DNA of 33,923 nt from Candidatus Neomicrothrix sp. UBA2131. Its GTDB lineage: Bacteria; Actinomycetota; Acidimicrobiia; Acidimicrobiales; MedAcidi-G1. This document shows, in pieces, positions 33,267-33,923 of this stretch. How positions within the stretch are numbered: the stretch's first letter is position 1; every line of letters begins with the position of its first letter. The translations under genes were made by a program, and so were the position numbers. The notes beneath the pieces are model-generated. The model saw only the letters and a program-made list of their open reading frames with translations. It was not told where the DNA came from and made no database searches. The DNA is taken from contig DCXR01000025.1 in NCBI GenBank assembly GCA_002329075.1, positions 24,290-58,212 on the forward strand, written 5' to 3'.

Positions 33267-33811
33267 CGTTCAAGTGCCTCGACGATCTCGTCCACTGCGG
33301 ATTCGGCCCATGCGGCGACGGTCGCCTCGTCCGTGCCGCCCAGGGGGTGCGGGACGGAGACCACCCGGGCTTCGGGGAGGCCCAGATTCGTAGCCGAGGC
33401 AGCTGCGAGGTGGGCGAACGGAACAGTGGCGAGCACCACGGTGGCGACACCGGCCCTTTCGAGTTCGACGAGGTCGTGGACACTCCACGACGAACACGAC
33501 CCTCAATCGGCTGATCCCGTCAGCACCACCTGGACCTCCTTGCTGAGGCTCTCCAGCACCTGGGACTCACACGCCGTCGCTGCGTTGTTGGCTGCACCGC
33601 CCGACCTGCCCGACTTCCCGGTCACCCGCACCACCTCGCCGCCGATCCGGGCGGCCAGGCCCTCGGCGGCCCTCGTGAGCAGCAGGCGGGCGTTGGGCTT
33701 GCCGTTGTCGAGCACGCCGATCTTCCCGCCGACCAGGGCGGGCGCTGCGGAGGCGAGTTGCACGGCGCCCTCGGCAAGGGGCCCGGAGGGATCGAGGATG
33801 GTGGTGGTCAT
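33263..33811 (-). CDS. UGSC-family selenoprotein (in-frame TGA = selenocysteine)
   Basis: With TGA as stop this gene ends as a 102-residue fragment at 33503. Reading the TGA at 33503-33505 as Sec gives a continuous 182-residue protein ending at TGA 33263-33265, next to the SDR start. Around the codon the protein reads TGSADUGSCSSWSVHDLVELE: Sec103, Gly, Ser, Cys106, the signature of the UGSC family. Other family marks are KIGVLDNGKPNA near residue 31, AGVATVVLAT after the motif and the VPHPLGG segment near 157. The Sec/Cys pair is CxxC-like, so a redox role is likely, but no reaction is known. An 8-bp perfect hairpin follows the TGA at SECIS distance. The ATG at 33811 is 13 bases after the stop of an upstream gene. 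Confidence 0.9.
33473..33491 (-). promoter_or_regulatory. Bacterial SECIS hairpin of the UGSC gene
   Basis: On the minus strand GTCGTGGA pairs perfectly with TCCACGAC around the loop GTG. The loop begins 20 bases after the Sec TGA, within the 16-37 base range for bacterial SECIS elements, and starts with G. If the closing A-T pair opens, the loop is AGTGT, much like CGTGA in the SelW-like gene. Confidence 0.8.
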
Positions 33812-33824
33812 CGGGTACAGCCTC

Positions 33825-33923
33825 TCATGCCTCCAGCGCCAAGGTGACGCTGCGGGTCATTCCCCAGGAGGGGATCACACACGAGTGCCTGCCGGCACCG
33901 CCGGTGACGAAGACCCGGATGTT
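33825..33923 (-). CDS. C-terminal end of an unrecognised protein upstream of the UGSC gene, partial
   Basis: The last 32 residues read in frame from the window edge to TGA 33825. They include RVFVTGGAGRHSCVIPSWG and end TLALEA. The segment has a plausible beta-strand pattern and one Cys, but I do not recognise the family. The UGSC gene starts 13 bases after its stop on the same strand, so the two probably form an operon. Confidence 0.5.
   Translation of the reverse strand, partial: NIRVFVTGGAGRHSCVIPSWGMTRSVTLALEA

Noticed and set aside
33503..33811. Complete 102-residue protein ending at TGA 33503
   Set aside because: The frame continues as a family-matching sequence to 33263 and the TGA has a SECIS-like hairpin, so this is the N-terminal part of a selenoprotein.
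33825..33827. TGA ending the partial gene upstream of the UGSC gene as a third Sec codon
   Set aside because: The frame after it gives no natural protein sequence and the UGSC start lies 13 bases on; a normal stop is simpler.

Overview
This is a gene-dense, GC-rich window from what looks like an actinobacterium, most likely a member of the Acidimicrobiia from a marine or similar aquatic habitat. That placement is an inference from gene content: F420/FMN luciferase-like oxidoreductases, CYP125/142-like P450, many acyl-CoA enzymes and SDRs, actinobacterial TetR and AroQ chorismate mutase, and promoters set for leaderless transcripts. I saw no rRNA, tRNA, transposase or CRISPR array.

Layout. 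1-3829: tail of a luciferase-like oxidoreductase, a D-2-hydroxyacid dehydrogenase, a MauE/DoxX-like membrane protein, an SCO6745-like protein and an acyl-CoA synthetase. 3878-7424: P450 (minus), PuuD-type membrane protein, cupredoxin lipoprotein (minus) and a diacylglycerol kinase-family protein. 7435-10277: a hidden SelW-like selenoprotein, followed by the rubrerythrin / two-CCG-domain Fe-S protein / DUF3501 trio. 10334-15773: two paralogous diiron ferritin-like proteins bracketing a minus-strand lipid operon (crotonase, 2,4-dienoyl-CoA reductase-like SDR, luciferase-like oxidoreductase) and a TetR regulator with a clear operator. 15774-18326: chorismate mutase, a second acyl-CoA synthetase and a DUF2238-like membrane protein. 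18514-24057: a complete AapJQMP-type amino-acid ABC transporter. 24137-25058: a small frameshifted membrane gene flanked by 41-bp direct repeats. 25059-32463: 3-hydroxyisobutyrate dehydrogenase-like protein, MBL-fold hydrolase, SDR, acyl-CoA dehydrogenase, CDF metal exporter, thiolase and a zinc-type alcohol dehydrogenase. 32460-33923 (minus): an SDR translationally coupled to a second hidden selenoprotein of the UGSC family, preceded by the tail of an unrecognised gene.

The main discovery is two selenocysteine genes in 34 kb, both cut short or lost if TGA is read as stop. Each has an in-frame TGA at the redox position of a family known to contain selenoproteins (CxxU in the Rdx/SelW family; UGSC in the UGSC family). 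Each TGA is followed at the right distance by a perfect hairpin with a GUG in its apical loop, matching the bacterial SECIS pattern. The host should therefore encode SelA, SelB, SelC and SelD elsewhere.

Most other genes fit aerobic breakdown of lipid, sterol or branched acyl compounds through CoA thioesters, plus peroxide/oxygen handling and amino-acid uptake.
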